Shown: positions 6,984-14,052 of the stretch, piece by piece
How positions within the stretch are numbered: position 1 is the first letter of the stretch
Layout of the letters: every line of letters starts with the position of its first letter
Notes under the pieces: model-generated
What the model was told of the DNA's origin: nothing
Databases searched by the model: none
What the model saw: the letters and a program-made list of their open reading frames with translations, nothing else
Position numbers and translations under genes: made by a program
Assembly (NCBI GenBank): GCA_900553635.1
Contig: USDU01000023.1
Coordinates: 1-17,483 of the forward strand
DNA from: an uncultured Lachnospiraceae bacterium
GTDB lineage: Bacteria; Bacillota_A; Clostridia; Lachnospirales; Lachnospiraceae
Direction: 5' to 3'
Length of the DNA stretch: 17,483 bases

Positions 6984-7654
6984 TATTTCGCAGCAATCTC
7001 CTTTTGCAGTTTATCCCAGTCTGCCATAAACATCTCAATTCCCTGCGCGCTTAAAGGATGTTCAAAGCTCATCTTCAGAGGGCCATAAGGAATGGTCGCA
7101 TAGCCTGCGCCCGCCTTGGCCACCTGCTCCACATGATAGGGCTGCTTTAAGCTCGCGCACAACACCTCTGTCTTACAGTTCTGAATTCGGAAAATCTCGC
7201 AGATTTCTCTGACAACTCCAACTCCTTCCGCGCAGATATCGTCCAGTCTTCCCACAAACGGAGCTACGAAGGCTGCGCCTGCATTGGCTGCAAGAAGAGC
7301 CTGAATCGGGGTAAATACCAGCGTAACCGCCGTCCGGATTCCTTCTTTACTCAAGGCATGAACCGCCTTAATTCCTTCTCTGCACATGGGAATCTTCACC
7401 ACAATATTGGGAGACTTGGCAGCCAGTTCCCGGGCCTCCGCAATAATCTTATCGCTCTCCAGTGAAACTGCTTCCGCAAAAATCAACGTATCCGGATCAT
7501 CTGAAAAAATCTGAATAATCTCCTGCAAGGTCTCTTCAAATTCTCTTCCTTCCTTTGCAATCAAAGTCGGATTGGTCGTTGCTCCGCAGATTACGCCTGC
7601 GTCATACATTTCTTTAATCTGTTTTGTATTCGCTGTGTCAATTAAAATTCTCAT
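6983..7654 (-). CDS. TalC/FSA-family transaldolase or fructose-6-phosphate-type aldolase
   Basis: This 223-residue class I aldolase has the small-transaldolase (TalC/FSA) fold. It shows LIDTAN with Asp6, GATTNPTL (residues 24-31), and Schiff-base Lys87 in VVKIPM. Two residues used to separate the activities point to transaldolase: Glu61 in FAEAVS, where FSA has Gln59, and Phe133 in APFVGRLDD, where FSA has Tyr131. E. coli FsaA and FsaB genes sit beside glycyl radical enzyme genes in the same way, and their products cleave 1-deoxyfructose 6-phosphate to hydroxyacetone and glyceraldehyde 3-phosphate. Position between the YbiW-like enzyme (15 bases upstream) and the activase supports that role. 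The residues leave open a true transaldolase, including a sulfofructose-type one. The AGGAGG site overlaps the stop of the preceding gene. Confidence 0.88.
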   Translation of the reverse strand: MRILIDTANTKQIKEMYDAGVICGATTNPTLIAKEGREFEETLQEIIQIFSDDPDTLIFAEAVSLESDKIIAEARELAAKSPNIVVKIPMCREGIKAVHALSKEGIRTAVTLVFTPIQALLAANAGAAFVAPFVGRLDDICAEGVGVVREICEIFRIQNCKTEVLCASLKQPYHVEQVAKAGAGYATIPYGPLKMSFEHPLSAQGIEMFMADWDKLQKEIAAK

Positions 7655-7669
7655 CTCTCATTTCCTCCT

Positions 7670-10075
7670 CTACACGGTATGTTCTGTTCGTTCTATGATG
7701 TCATCCTGCGTCTGCCTGGACAGGGAATTGAAAAAGGCACTGTAGCCTGCTACCCGTACAATCAAGTCCCGATATTCCTCCGGGTTTTTCTGTGCGGCTC
7801 TCATGGTCTCTCTCGACACCACATTATACTGAACATGAAATCCTTTTAAACTGTCAAAAAAGGCACGGATAATACTAATCAGCTTTTCTGTATCTGCCTC
7901 ATTTTCCAGTACGGAATGATTCATTTTCTGATTCAGCAGAACGCCTCCTGTAATCAGATGTGTCGGCAGCTTCGAAATGGATTTAAATACGCTGGTAGGG
8001 CCATGCACATCGACCCCATGCTGCGGGGAACAGCCCTCCGCCAGAGGCGTTTTCGCTTTTCGTCCGTCCGGTGTCGCCATCGTCATGCCGCCCTGCGGGA
8101 CATTTGCCGAAATAGATGAGGTTCCTGCATAATATCCGCCGCCGATCGGCCCTCTCCCGAAACGCGTATTTTTATATTTTACGATTTCATTAATAAAACA
8201 ACTGTAAGCGTCTGCGACAACACGATCTACCTCTTCTTCGTCATTTCCGTATTTGGGAGCCTCCCGGATCAGAATCTGTCTTACCCGCTCTCCTTCTTCT
8301 CCCTCATAATTATGAAGCAGGGCTTCCCAGACCTCTTCTTTTGTCAACAGCTTTTTCTCAAATACACAGACCTTCAGTGCTTCCAGAGAATCTCCCAGAT
8401 TGGCGATTCCTACCTGAAGTCCGCTGATAAAATCGTATACCGCGCCGCCGGATTTCAGATCCAGTCCTCTTTTGACGCAGTCGTCTACCAGTACGGAGCA
8501 AAGAACATCCGGCGTCTCCTGTTCAATCACCGTGTCTGCGCAGTTATCCAGTACAACGCTCATTCTGGCGATTTTTTCTGCTGTATCCTTCCATTCAGCA
8601 AACAACTCCTCGTAGCTCTCTATCTCCAGAAACGGCTTACACTCGGGAAGTACACGCTCTCCACTTGTCAGATCAACGCCGCCATTCATCATAGCCAGCA
8701 GGAACCTCGGGAGATTTGAGAATGACATTCCGGTACACCGATATCCCCATTTACCAGGTACTGCCACTTCCACACATCCGATGGCGCTGTAGTTCCGCGC
8801 GTCTTCAAGCGCTACTCCCTTCTCCACAAAGGAGGGAATGATAATTTCGTCGTTATTAAATGCAGGCATTCCAAAGCCCAGTTTTATAACCTGCATACAT
8901 TCCCGCATAAAATCCTGTGGAAGGTTCTTATGATACCGCACTGTCAGGTTGGGCTGCGGAAGATGCATCCGCGCTACACTTTTCAGAATCAGCCAGGACA
9001 CAGGGTTGGTAGCATCCTTTCCTTCCGTGGTCTGCCCTCCGACCGTCACATTCTGATACATGGGACTTCCTGCTGAAAATTGTGTGTGCGCCCAACTCCT
9101 GACTTTATTAATGGTAAAGGTTTTCAGCCACAGGTTTTCAAGCAGCTCGCAGGCGCTTTCCTCTGTTACCCTTCCCTCTTCCAAATCCTTTTTATAAAAC
9201 GGATATAAATACTGATCCAGTCTTCCATAGGAAAGGGAATGCCCATTGGATTCTATCTGTAAAATCAGATGCACCAGCCAAATACTCTGCAGCGCTTCCC
9301 ACATGGTTTCTGCCGGATACTCCGGAACTCTGGAGCAGATGCGCGCAATCTCTTCCAGCTCTTTTTTTCTCTTTTCGTCTCTTTCTTTTTCAGCTTCCTG
9401 CTTTGCCAGCTCCGAAAAACGATGAGCAAACGCAATAGAACTGTCTATCATAATCAGCGCGGCATCGTAGAAATATCGTTTTTCCAGATTCCTGTAATCT
9501 GTCAGATCCAACTTTTCACGGTACTCTTCCACCAACGTCCGGAAATGCCGAAGACCCAAACGTATCAACTCGTCATAATTTACAGCCAGATGCGCATCAC
9601 CGGATGTGATAGAGCCTTCCATTTTTATAATTCCAAGATCATATATTTTCCGGTATTCCGAAGGAAGGGCCGCAAGGCCCTTATCCTTCAGTGTATTTCT
9701 GTCCCAGTATTTCCCCAGCTCGCGGATCTGGGCTTTTTCCTCTTCCCGTACATGGAAAACGTCTCCGTCACGTTTTTCAAAGGTATCGAGTTCCTCTACC
9801 ACCCAGTCCATACAATATTCCGGAAATAGCGGAGCTGCCCGGTTCAGAGACGCCTGATTTCCCACAAGCAACGTCTGTTTTTCAATGAAAATACTCATAT
9901 GTTCCAAAACATTCGCCACACAGTTCGCTCTCTGCAGGATCACCGGCTCATCTCTGTGCTGCCTGTATGCCTGTGTATACAATCTTCCTCGTTCCGCGCA
10001 AATATAGGATGGCGTATTAAGCAGTTCTTCTCTGAATTCCTGTATTCTCTGCGTCGATTCTCCAAAATAACCCAT
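7670..10075 (-). CDS. Glycyl radical enzyme 1, YbiW-like lyase/dehydratase
   Basis: This is an 801-residue glycyl radical enzyme. Cys434 in NYSAIGCVEVAVPGKWG is the thiyl-radical residue, with Glu436 as the C-x-E partner base. The radical loop RVAGYSAFF near the C-terminus carries Gly777. The core GRLDQYLYP, LPQPNLTVR and NNDEIIIPS blocks are shared with the paralogue at 3725-6061. The stretch after GCVE (PGKWGYRCTGMS) differs from that paralogue and resembles what I recall of E. coli YbiW, reported to open 1,5-anhydroglucitol 6-phosphate. Substrate is inferred from that resemblance and from the adjacent aldolase. The start has a GAGGAG ribosome site and lies 28 bases after the lipoprotein gene. 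It is not PFL, which has a Cys-Cys pair, and no microcompartment genes of the choline or propanediol type are nearby. Confidence 0.92.
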   Translation of the reverse strand: MGYFGESTQRIQEFREELLNTPSYICAERGRLYTQAYRQHRDEPVILQRANCVANVLEHMSIFIEKQTLLVGNQASLNRAAPLFPEYCMDWVVEELDTFEKRDGDVFHVREEEKAQIRELGKYWDRNTLKDKGLAALPSEYRKIYDLGIIKMEGSITSGDAHLAVNYDELIRLGLRHFRTLVEEYREKLDLTDYRNLEKRYFYDAALIMIDSSIAFAHRFSELAKQEAEKERDEKRKKELEEIARICSRVPEYPAETMWEALQSIWLVHLILQIESNGHSLSYGRLDQYLYPFYKKDLEEGRVTEESACELLENLWLKTFTINKVRSWAHTQFSAGSPMYQNVTVGGQTTEGKDATNPVSWLILKSVARMHLPQPNLTVRYHKNLPQDFMRECMQVIKLGFGMPAFNNDEIIIPSFVEKGVALEDARNYSAIGCVEVAVPGKWGYRCTGMSFSNLPRFLLAMMNGGVDLTSGERVLPECKPFLEIESYEELFAEWKDTAEKIARMSVVLDNCADTVIEQETPDVLCSVLVDDCVKRGLDLKSGGAVYDFISGLQVGIANLGDSLEALKVCVFEKKLLTKEEVWEALLHNYEGEEGERVRQILIREAPKYGNDEEEVDRVVADAYSCFINEIVKYKNTRFGRGPIGGGYYAGTSSISANVPQGGMTMATPDGRKAKTPLAEGCSPQHGVDVHGPTSVFKSISKLPTHLITGGVLLNQKMNHSVLENEADTEKLISIIRAFFDSLKGFHVQYNVVSRETMRAAQKNPEEYRDLIVRVAGYSAFFNSLSRQTQDDIIERTEHTV
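9661..9688. repeat. GC-rich inverted repeat inside the YbiW-like gene
   Basis: AAGGGCC (9665-9671) and GGCCCTT (9676-9682) flank a GCAA loop. The outer AAGG/CCTT (9661-9664 and 9685-9688) extend the stem past a two-base bulge. It lies in the coding sequence near residue 132 and has no following T-run on the coding strand. It is weaker than the hairpin in the paralogous gene at 5545-5575 but has a similar GGGCC/GGCCC core. Confidence 0.6.
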
Positions 10076-10103
10076 TGTTCAACAGCTCCTCTGTCTTTGC
10101 CTT

Positions 10104-11186
10104 TTACTTATAAAGTCCCTCTGCCGCTTCTGTCATCAAATCAAACATTACATAGTCGTCCACATTTGTGCCTTCCGGCGCGGTTCCGTTTGTAATCATT
10201 TGATTCAACTGTGTCTGATAGTAGCCCTTAATAGTGCCATCCTGTACGGCTGCGTATAATTCTTCGCCGGTCAGCCAGTTTCCATCATGATCCTGTGCCT
10301 CAACAGTCGCCACATCCGCTGCAAGCTGTGTCGCAATCCACTCAGATACCTGTGTCAGATTTTCTTCTTTTGCACCGTAATCCATAGCTTTCATCAAAGC
10401 TCTTGTGAATCGAACTAGGACGTCGTGATTCTCATCCGCCCATTTTTCCATGACTACGAAGCTGGACAATGCCACGGCCTTATCGATATAATCCATCGGA
10501 GAACACAGCTTCTTCGCGTCATCCAATTCATTCAGAATCTGCCAAGTATTCGGGGACCAGGTACTGCATGCATCCAGGGTTCCGGATACCATAGCGGTAA
10601 CCATATTGCTGGTATCCATGTCATATGCATTGATATCAGCCATGGTCAGCCCTGCATCCTCAAGCGCTCTCTGAAGCATAGTCTCAGATGAGGTTCCTGA
10701 GGAATAGCCTACTGTCTTACCCTTTAAATCCTGGAGCGAATTCACTCCGGAGGAGGTTCTTCCGATTACCATTTCCGCATCTCCGATATGGGAATAGCAG
10801 AAAATCTTACAATTTCCGTTGGCCGCCAGCTTGTGCGCGCCATCGCCGATGTAAGCCAGGTCAATGGATCCGGATTCCATGGACGCGATTTCAGTGGGGC
10901 CGTCCGCAAACTCATAAAAGGTTACATCCAGGCCTTCCTCATCAAAGTATCCTCCGTTCTTTGCCGACATCAGTACCCACATGGAAGCATAGTTCGGCAT
11001 ATAAGCTACGTTCAGAGATACCCTTTCTACTGTTTCCACTGCGGTATCCTCTGCTGTTGTGTCCTCTGCCGCAGTGGTTTCCTCCCCCTTGGAATCTGCA
11101 GCCGTCTCCGTTCCTTTTCCGGAACCACATGCCGCCAGGCTGAACGCCATAGTTAACGCTAGCAACAAACTCATCACCTTTTTCAT
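10104..11186 (-). CDS. ABC transporter substrate-binding lipoprotein, NitT/TauT (NMT1) family
   Basis: This is the extracytoplasmic binding protein of the adjacent importer, 360 residues long. The frame is open further upstream, but the start at 11186 is chosen for two reasons: AGGAGAAGG precedes it and a lipoprotein signal follows directly, with a lysine start, a hydrophobic core and the lipobox LAAC giving lipidated Cys20. An acidic Thr/Glu/Ala-rich linker (about residues 28-55) leads into the SsuA/TauA-like domain. That domain shows NVAYMPNYASMWVLMSAKNGGYFDEEGL, split over residues 59-86, and GSIDLAYIGDG. Related proteins bind taurine, alkanesulfonates, nitrate or pyrimidine precursors. 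Binding sites of this family are not readable by eye, so the substrate is unknown. A sugar-related ligand is suggested only by the operon. Confidence 0.88.
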   Translation of the reverse strand: MKKVMSLLLALTMAFSLAACGSGKGTETAADSKGEETTAAEDTTAEDTAVETVERVSLNVAYMPNYASMWVLMSAKNGGYFDEEGLDVTFYEFADGPTEIASMESGSIDLAYIGDGAHKLAANGNCKIFCYSHIGDAEMVIGRTSSGVNSLQDLKGKTVGYSSGTSSETMLQRALEDAGLTMADINAYDMDTSNMVTAMVSGTLDACSTWSPNTWQILNELDDAKKLCSPMDYIDKAVALSSFVVMEKWADENHDVLVRFTRALMKAMDYGAKEENLTQVSEWIATQLAADVATVEAQDHDGNWLTGEELYAAVQDGTIKGYYQTQLNQMITNGTAPEGTNVDDYVMFDLMTEAAEGLYK

Positions 11187-11232
11187 AGTTTCCTTCTCCT
11201 TTTTACTTTTTTTTCCTGCTTCCGCAGGTAAA

Positions 11233-12024
11233 TTACTTCGGTATTTCCAGGTATTCCTGATATACTCTGGACCAGATAAAGTTCTTAAGCTCAATAAAGG
11301 TTGGATCCATGCGCGTCTCCTGTGTTCGCGGATAAGGAATATCAATCTCCACAATCTCCTTGATACGTCCCGGTCTCGCACTCATGATAACCACTCTCTG
11401 AGCCAGAATAATTGCTTCTTCCACATCATGGGTGATAAAGAAACAGGTTTTTCTTTCCTCCTGCCATGTCTTTAACAGCTCTGACTGAAGCTGCGTTCGT
11501 GTCTGGGCATCCAACGCTCCAAAGGGCTCATCCATAAGAAGTACCTCCGGATTGACCGCATAAGCTCTCGCAATAGCTACCCTCTGCTTCATTCCTCCTG
11601 ACAGCTCTTTCGGATATGCATTGGTAAACTTTTCCAAATCCACCATACGGATGTACTTCATCGCGATTTCTTCAATTTCATCCTCCGGAAGATTTTTCAG
11701 CCTCAGACCAAACTCTACATTTTTCTTCACTGTCAGCCAGGGAAATAACGCATACTGCTGGAACACGACTCCACGCTCTACTCCGGTTCCCTGAACCTTT
11801 TTTCCATCCACAAAGACATTTCCTGAGGTCGGCTCCATCAATCCTGCGATAATATTCAACAATGTCGATTTTCCGCATCCGGAAGGTCCTACCACGCAGA
11901 CAAACTCATTATCGAGAATATCCATATTGATGCCGTTCAGCGCAACCATTTCACCGCTGCGTCCATTGAACACCTTCCGGACACCGTCGATCTTAACTTT
12001 TATATTTCTCTCTTCTCCTGCCAT
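11233..12024 (-). CDS. ABC transporter ATP-binding protein, NitT/TauT (SsuB/TauB) type
   Basis: This 263-residue ATPase powers the importer. The motifs are in order: Walker A GPSGCGKST (residues 46-54), a Q-loop in VVFQQYALFPW, the signature LSGGMKQR, Walker B VLLMDEPFGALD and the switch histidine in FFITHDVEEA. The ALFPW and MKQR variants are common in the nitrate/sulfonate/taurine importer class. It overlaps the permease gene by 25 bases and is followed after 46 bases by the lipoprotein gene, so the three form one transport cassette. No extra regulatory C-terminal domain is present. Confidence 0.93.
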   Translation of the reverse strand: MAGEERNIKVKIDGVRKVFNGRSGEMVALNGINMDILDNEFVCVVGPSGCGKSTLLNIIAGLMEPTSGNVFVDGKKVQGTGVERGVVFQQYALFPWLTVKKNVEFGLRLKNLPEDEIEEIAMKYIRMVDLEKFTNAYPKELSGGMKQRVAIARAYAVNPEVLLMDEPFGALDAQTRTQLQSELLKTWQEERKTCFFITHDVEEAIILAQRVVIMSARPGRIKEIVEIDIPYPRTQETRMDPTFIELKNFIWSRVYQEYLEIPK

Positions 12025-12788
12025 GAAGTCAGCTTCCTTTCAAAATATTTCAGTACTTTTTCTGCCAGCATTCCGATTACGCCAACTATGATAATGTAGA
12101 GCAGCATCGGCGTTGTCTCATAGGAATTGGCCAGGGCCTTAATTCTCATTCCCAGTCCGCAGATAGCTCCTGTGGACTCAGCTGCAATCAGTGTTGTCAG
12201 CGCTGTGGAAATACCCAGGCGGATTGCCGTTACAATGAAAGGCGTCGTCGCGGGAAATACAACCTTTCTCAGAATTACGCTATCGTTCGCTCCCAGTACT
12301 CTTGCCGCTTTTATCAGCGTCTCGTCCACATTTACAACGCCCTGAAAAATCGTGATTGTCATAACCAGAAATGTGGAAAGACAAATAACGATGACCTGCG
12401 GCTTTCTTCCGACTCCTGCAGAAAGTACTACCAATGGTACATAGGCCAGCGGCGGGATATTTCTTACAAACTGAATCCACGGTTCCACGATGAACCTTAT
12501 CGGACGATACCAAGCCATCAGAAAGGCTACCGGTACCGCCAGGAGAAAGCCAAATCCAAATCCGCTGATTGCGGATATCAAGCTGCTTACAATATCCTGA
12601 ATCAGTACGCCTCTCCTATGCATGGTCGCTGCTGACGCAAAAACCTCTGTCAGTGGTTTAAAGGTCCGCCCTGTCTTAGGACTCATGGATAACAGCTGCC
12701 ATACGACAATCGCTGTTAAGAGAGAGATAAGCAGCCATGCCCATTTGGGTATTTTGCCTACCCAATCCATTCCCTTTTTGTTTTTCAT
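12000..12788 (-). CDS. ABC transporter permease, NitT/TauT (SsuC/TauC) type
   Basis: This 262-residue inner-membrane subunit has about six hydrophobic segments, the first at residues 16-34 and others around 68-90, 100-122, 130-150, 187-205 and 227-245. The cytoplasmic EAA loop that docks the ATPase is recognisable as IKAARVLGANDSVILRKVVF in the second half. Sequence style and length match SsuC/TauC permeases. It is the first gene of the transport cassette and has an AAGGAGGAGG ribosome site 5 bases before ATG. The 111-bp AT-rich region before it is the only sizeable gap in the cluster and may hold a promoter. Confidence 0.92.
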   Translation of the reverse strand: MKNKKGMDWVGKIPKWAWLLISLLTAIVVWQLLSMSPKTGRTFKPLTEVFASAATMHRRGVLIQDIVSSLISAISGFGFGFLLAVPVAFLMAWYRPIRFIVEPWIQFVRNIPPLAYVPLVVLSAGVGRKPQVIVICLSTFLVMTITIFQGVVNVDETLIKAARVLGANDSVILRKVVFPATTPFIVTAIRLGISTALTTLIAAESTGAICGLGMRIKALANSYETTPMLLYIIIVGVIGMLAEKVLKYFERKLTSWQEKREI

Positions 12789-12839
12789 GTATGCCTCCTC
12801 CTTAATTGGATATAATTTATATTTTAATTTTAATTTCTA

Positions 12840-12867
12840 ACTATATTTTGTAACATTTGTAACACAA
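12840..12867 (-). promoter_or_regulatory. Possible internal promoter upstream of the transporter genes
   Basis: On the minus strand, TTGTGT (12862-12867) and TATAGT (12840-12845) are 16 bases apart, 52 bases before the permease start. The -10 is good and the -35 is poor. The surrounding 12789-12899 gap is very AT-rich and also holds a tandem 9-mer and a 12-base palindrome. No terminator hairpin closes nagA, so read-through from the upstream genes is also likely. Confidence 0.4.
12847..12864. repeat. Two perfect tandem copies of a 9-base unit
   Basis: TTTGTAACA occurs twice head to tail (12847-12855 and 12856-12864); on the minus strand it reads TGTTACAAA twice. The repeats lie between the proposed -10 and -35 boxes, where a bound protein would block transcription. 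They could also be chance in AT-rich sequence. Confidence 0.5.
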
Positions 12868-12884
12868 TATCAATCATTTTCTAC

Positions 12885-12896
12885 ACAAACGTTTGT
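12885..12896. promoter_or_regulatory. Perfect 12-base palindrome ACAAACGTTTGT, candidate operator
   Basis: The sequence is fully self-complementary with a central CG, the form typical of LacI/GalR-family operators. It lies just past the nagA stop codon and about 17 bases upstream of the proposed -35 box of the transporter promoter. No regulator gene is in the window. A 12-base perfect palindrome in AT-rich DNA is suggestive, not proof. Confidence 0.4.
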
Positions 12897-12899
12897 CTT

Positions 12900-14036
12900 T
12901 TAAAAAACCTTTTTCCCTTTGACAAATGTTGATTGTATCCGGTACTTTTCATCCACAATTACAAAATCGGCATCCCGTTTTTCTTTTAAATATCCCTTTT
13001 TCCGTTCCAGTCCCAAAAGGCACGCCGGATTTTCTGTAAACAATGGTATTATCCTTTCCGGATTTTCCCCCGTAAATCTTATCAGGTTCTGAAATGCCTT
13101 CGCAGCCGTCAAAACGCTTCCGGCTCTTGTCCCGTCCGACATCAGCTTTGCGTCTCCGTCCTTTACGATTACATCATTGACGCCCAGCTTATACTGTCCA
13201 TCCGGGAAACCTGTTGCCATAATGGAATCCGCCACCGCCACAACCCTGTTCCAGCTCTTTGTTTTCAGCAGCAGACGTACAGATCCAGGATGCAGATGAA
13301 TTCCGTCACAGATTGCTTCACAGTAAATATCAGACTCCAGGGCCGCTCCCATAATTGCCGGCTCATGCTGATGAAACAACCGCATGGCGTTAAAGGTATG
13401 CGTGCATGCTCCGGCTCCCTGACGAATTGCCTGCATCGCCTGATCATAGGTCGCGTCAGAATGTCCAATCGCCACCTGTATTCCCATTTTTCGAATTTCC
13501 GGAATAGCCGCAAGTACTCCTGCACGCTCCGGTGAAACGGTGATATATCGGATTTCTCCTTCCGCCGCCTGCTGATATCTTTTCAGAAGCTCCAGATCCA
13601 TATCTCTTAACAGATGGGGCGGCATCGCTCCCTTATACTTTTCCCCGAGAAACGGACCCTCCAGATGAATTCCCATCAGCTCCGCTCCCCAATGAGGAAG
13701 TTCTTTCCATCTGCGATATTCATGGATACATTTCAGCGTCTGCTCCTCTGTATCGGTAAGAATCGAACACAGCCATCCTGTTACTCCCTGCGTTGCCAGA
13801 AATCTACCGATCTTCTCGAAGCCTTCCGCATCAGCAGCATTTACATCTACGCCTACTGCGCCATGCATGTGAATTTCAACAAACCCCGGTATAACGCGAA
13901 AGCCCTGGATTTCCAGTATTTCTTCCTCCATTTCTGGCAGGTCTGTTCCAATTTCAAGGATCTTTCCCTCCATAATCCGAATGTCTTTTTTTCGAAATTC
14001 CCCATCCTGATATATCAAACCGTTTTTTAAAAGCAT
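12900..14036 (-). CDS. nagA: N-acetylglucosamine-6-phosphate deacetylase-like amidohydrolase
   Basis: This cytoplasmic 378-residue TIM-barrel amidohydrolase removes acetate from N-acetyl-hexosamine 6-phosphates. All expected motifs are present: the H-x-H pair His56/His58 in VEIHMHGA, metal ligand Glu126 in HLEGPF, His192 in IGHSDA, and His213 in THTFNAM. The substrate motif CDGIHLHP has His247, and the catalytic aspartate is Asp270 in VAVADS. Length is normal. It follows the NagB-like gene by 16 bases with a GGGGGAAG ribosome site. The active site is intact, so an N-acetylated sugar phosphate is a likely substrate of this cluster. N-acetylgalactosamine 6-phosphate or another N-acetyl sugar phosphate is possible as well. 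Confidence 0.93.
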   Translation of the reverse strand: MLLKNGLIYQDGEFRKKDIRIMEGKILEIGTDLPEMEEEILEIQGFRVIPGFVEIHMHGAVGVDVNAADAEGFEKIGRFLATQGVTGWLCSILTDTEEQTLKCIHEYRRWKELPHWGAELMGIHLEGPFLGEKYKGAMPPHLLRDMDLELLKRYQQAAEGEIRYITVSPERAGVLAAIPEIRKMGIQVAIGHSDATYDQAMQAIRQGAGACTHTFNAMRLFHQHEPAIMGAALESDIYCEAICDGIHLHPGSVRLLLKTKSWNRVVAVADSIMATGFPDGQYKLGVNDVIVKDGDAKLMSDGTRAGSVLTAAKAFQNLIRFTGENPERIIPLFTENPACLLGLERKKGYLKEKRDADFVIVDEKYRIQSTFVKGKKVF

Positions 14037-14052
14037 TTTTCTTCCCCCACTT

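Noticed and set aside
3725..10075. Choline, 4-hydroxyphenylacetate, glycerol or isethionate type glycyl radical enzymes
   Set aside because: No microcompartment, small-subunit, diol or sulfite-handling genes are nearby, and the adjacent TalC/FSA aldolase fits the YbiW/PflD group better. It is not excluded without a tree.
10104..11381. Longer 425-residue form of the substrate-binding protein
   Set aside because: The extra 65 residues overlap the ATPase gene end and lack a signal peptide, whereas the ATG at 11186 has a good ribosome site and a lipoprotein signal directly after it.
12900..12910. Terminator after nagA
   Set aside because: The short AAAAA/TTTTT-like stretch forms no GC-rich hairpin, and the CG palindrome nearby is not followed by a T-run.
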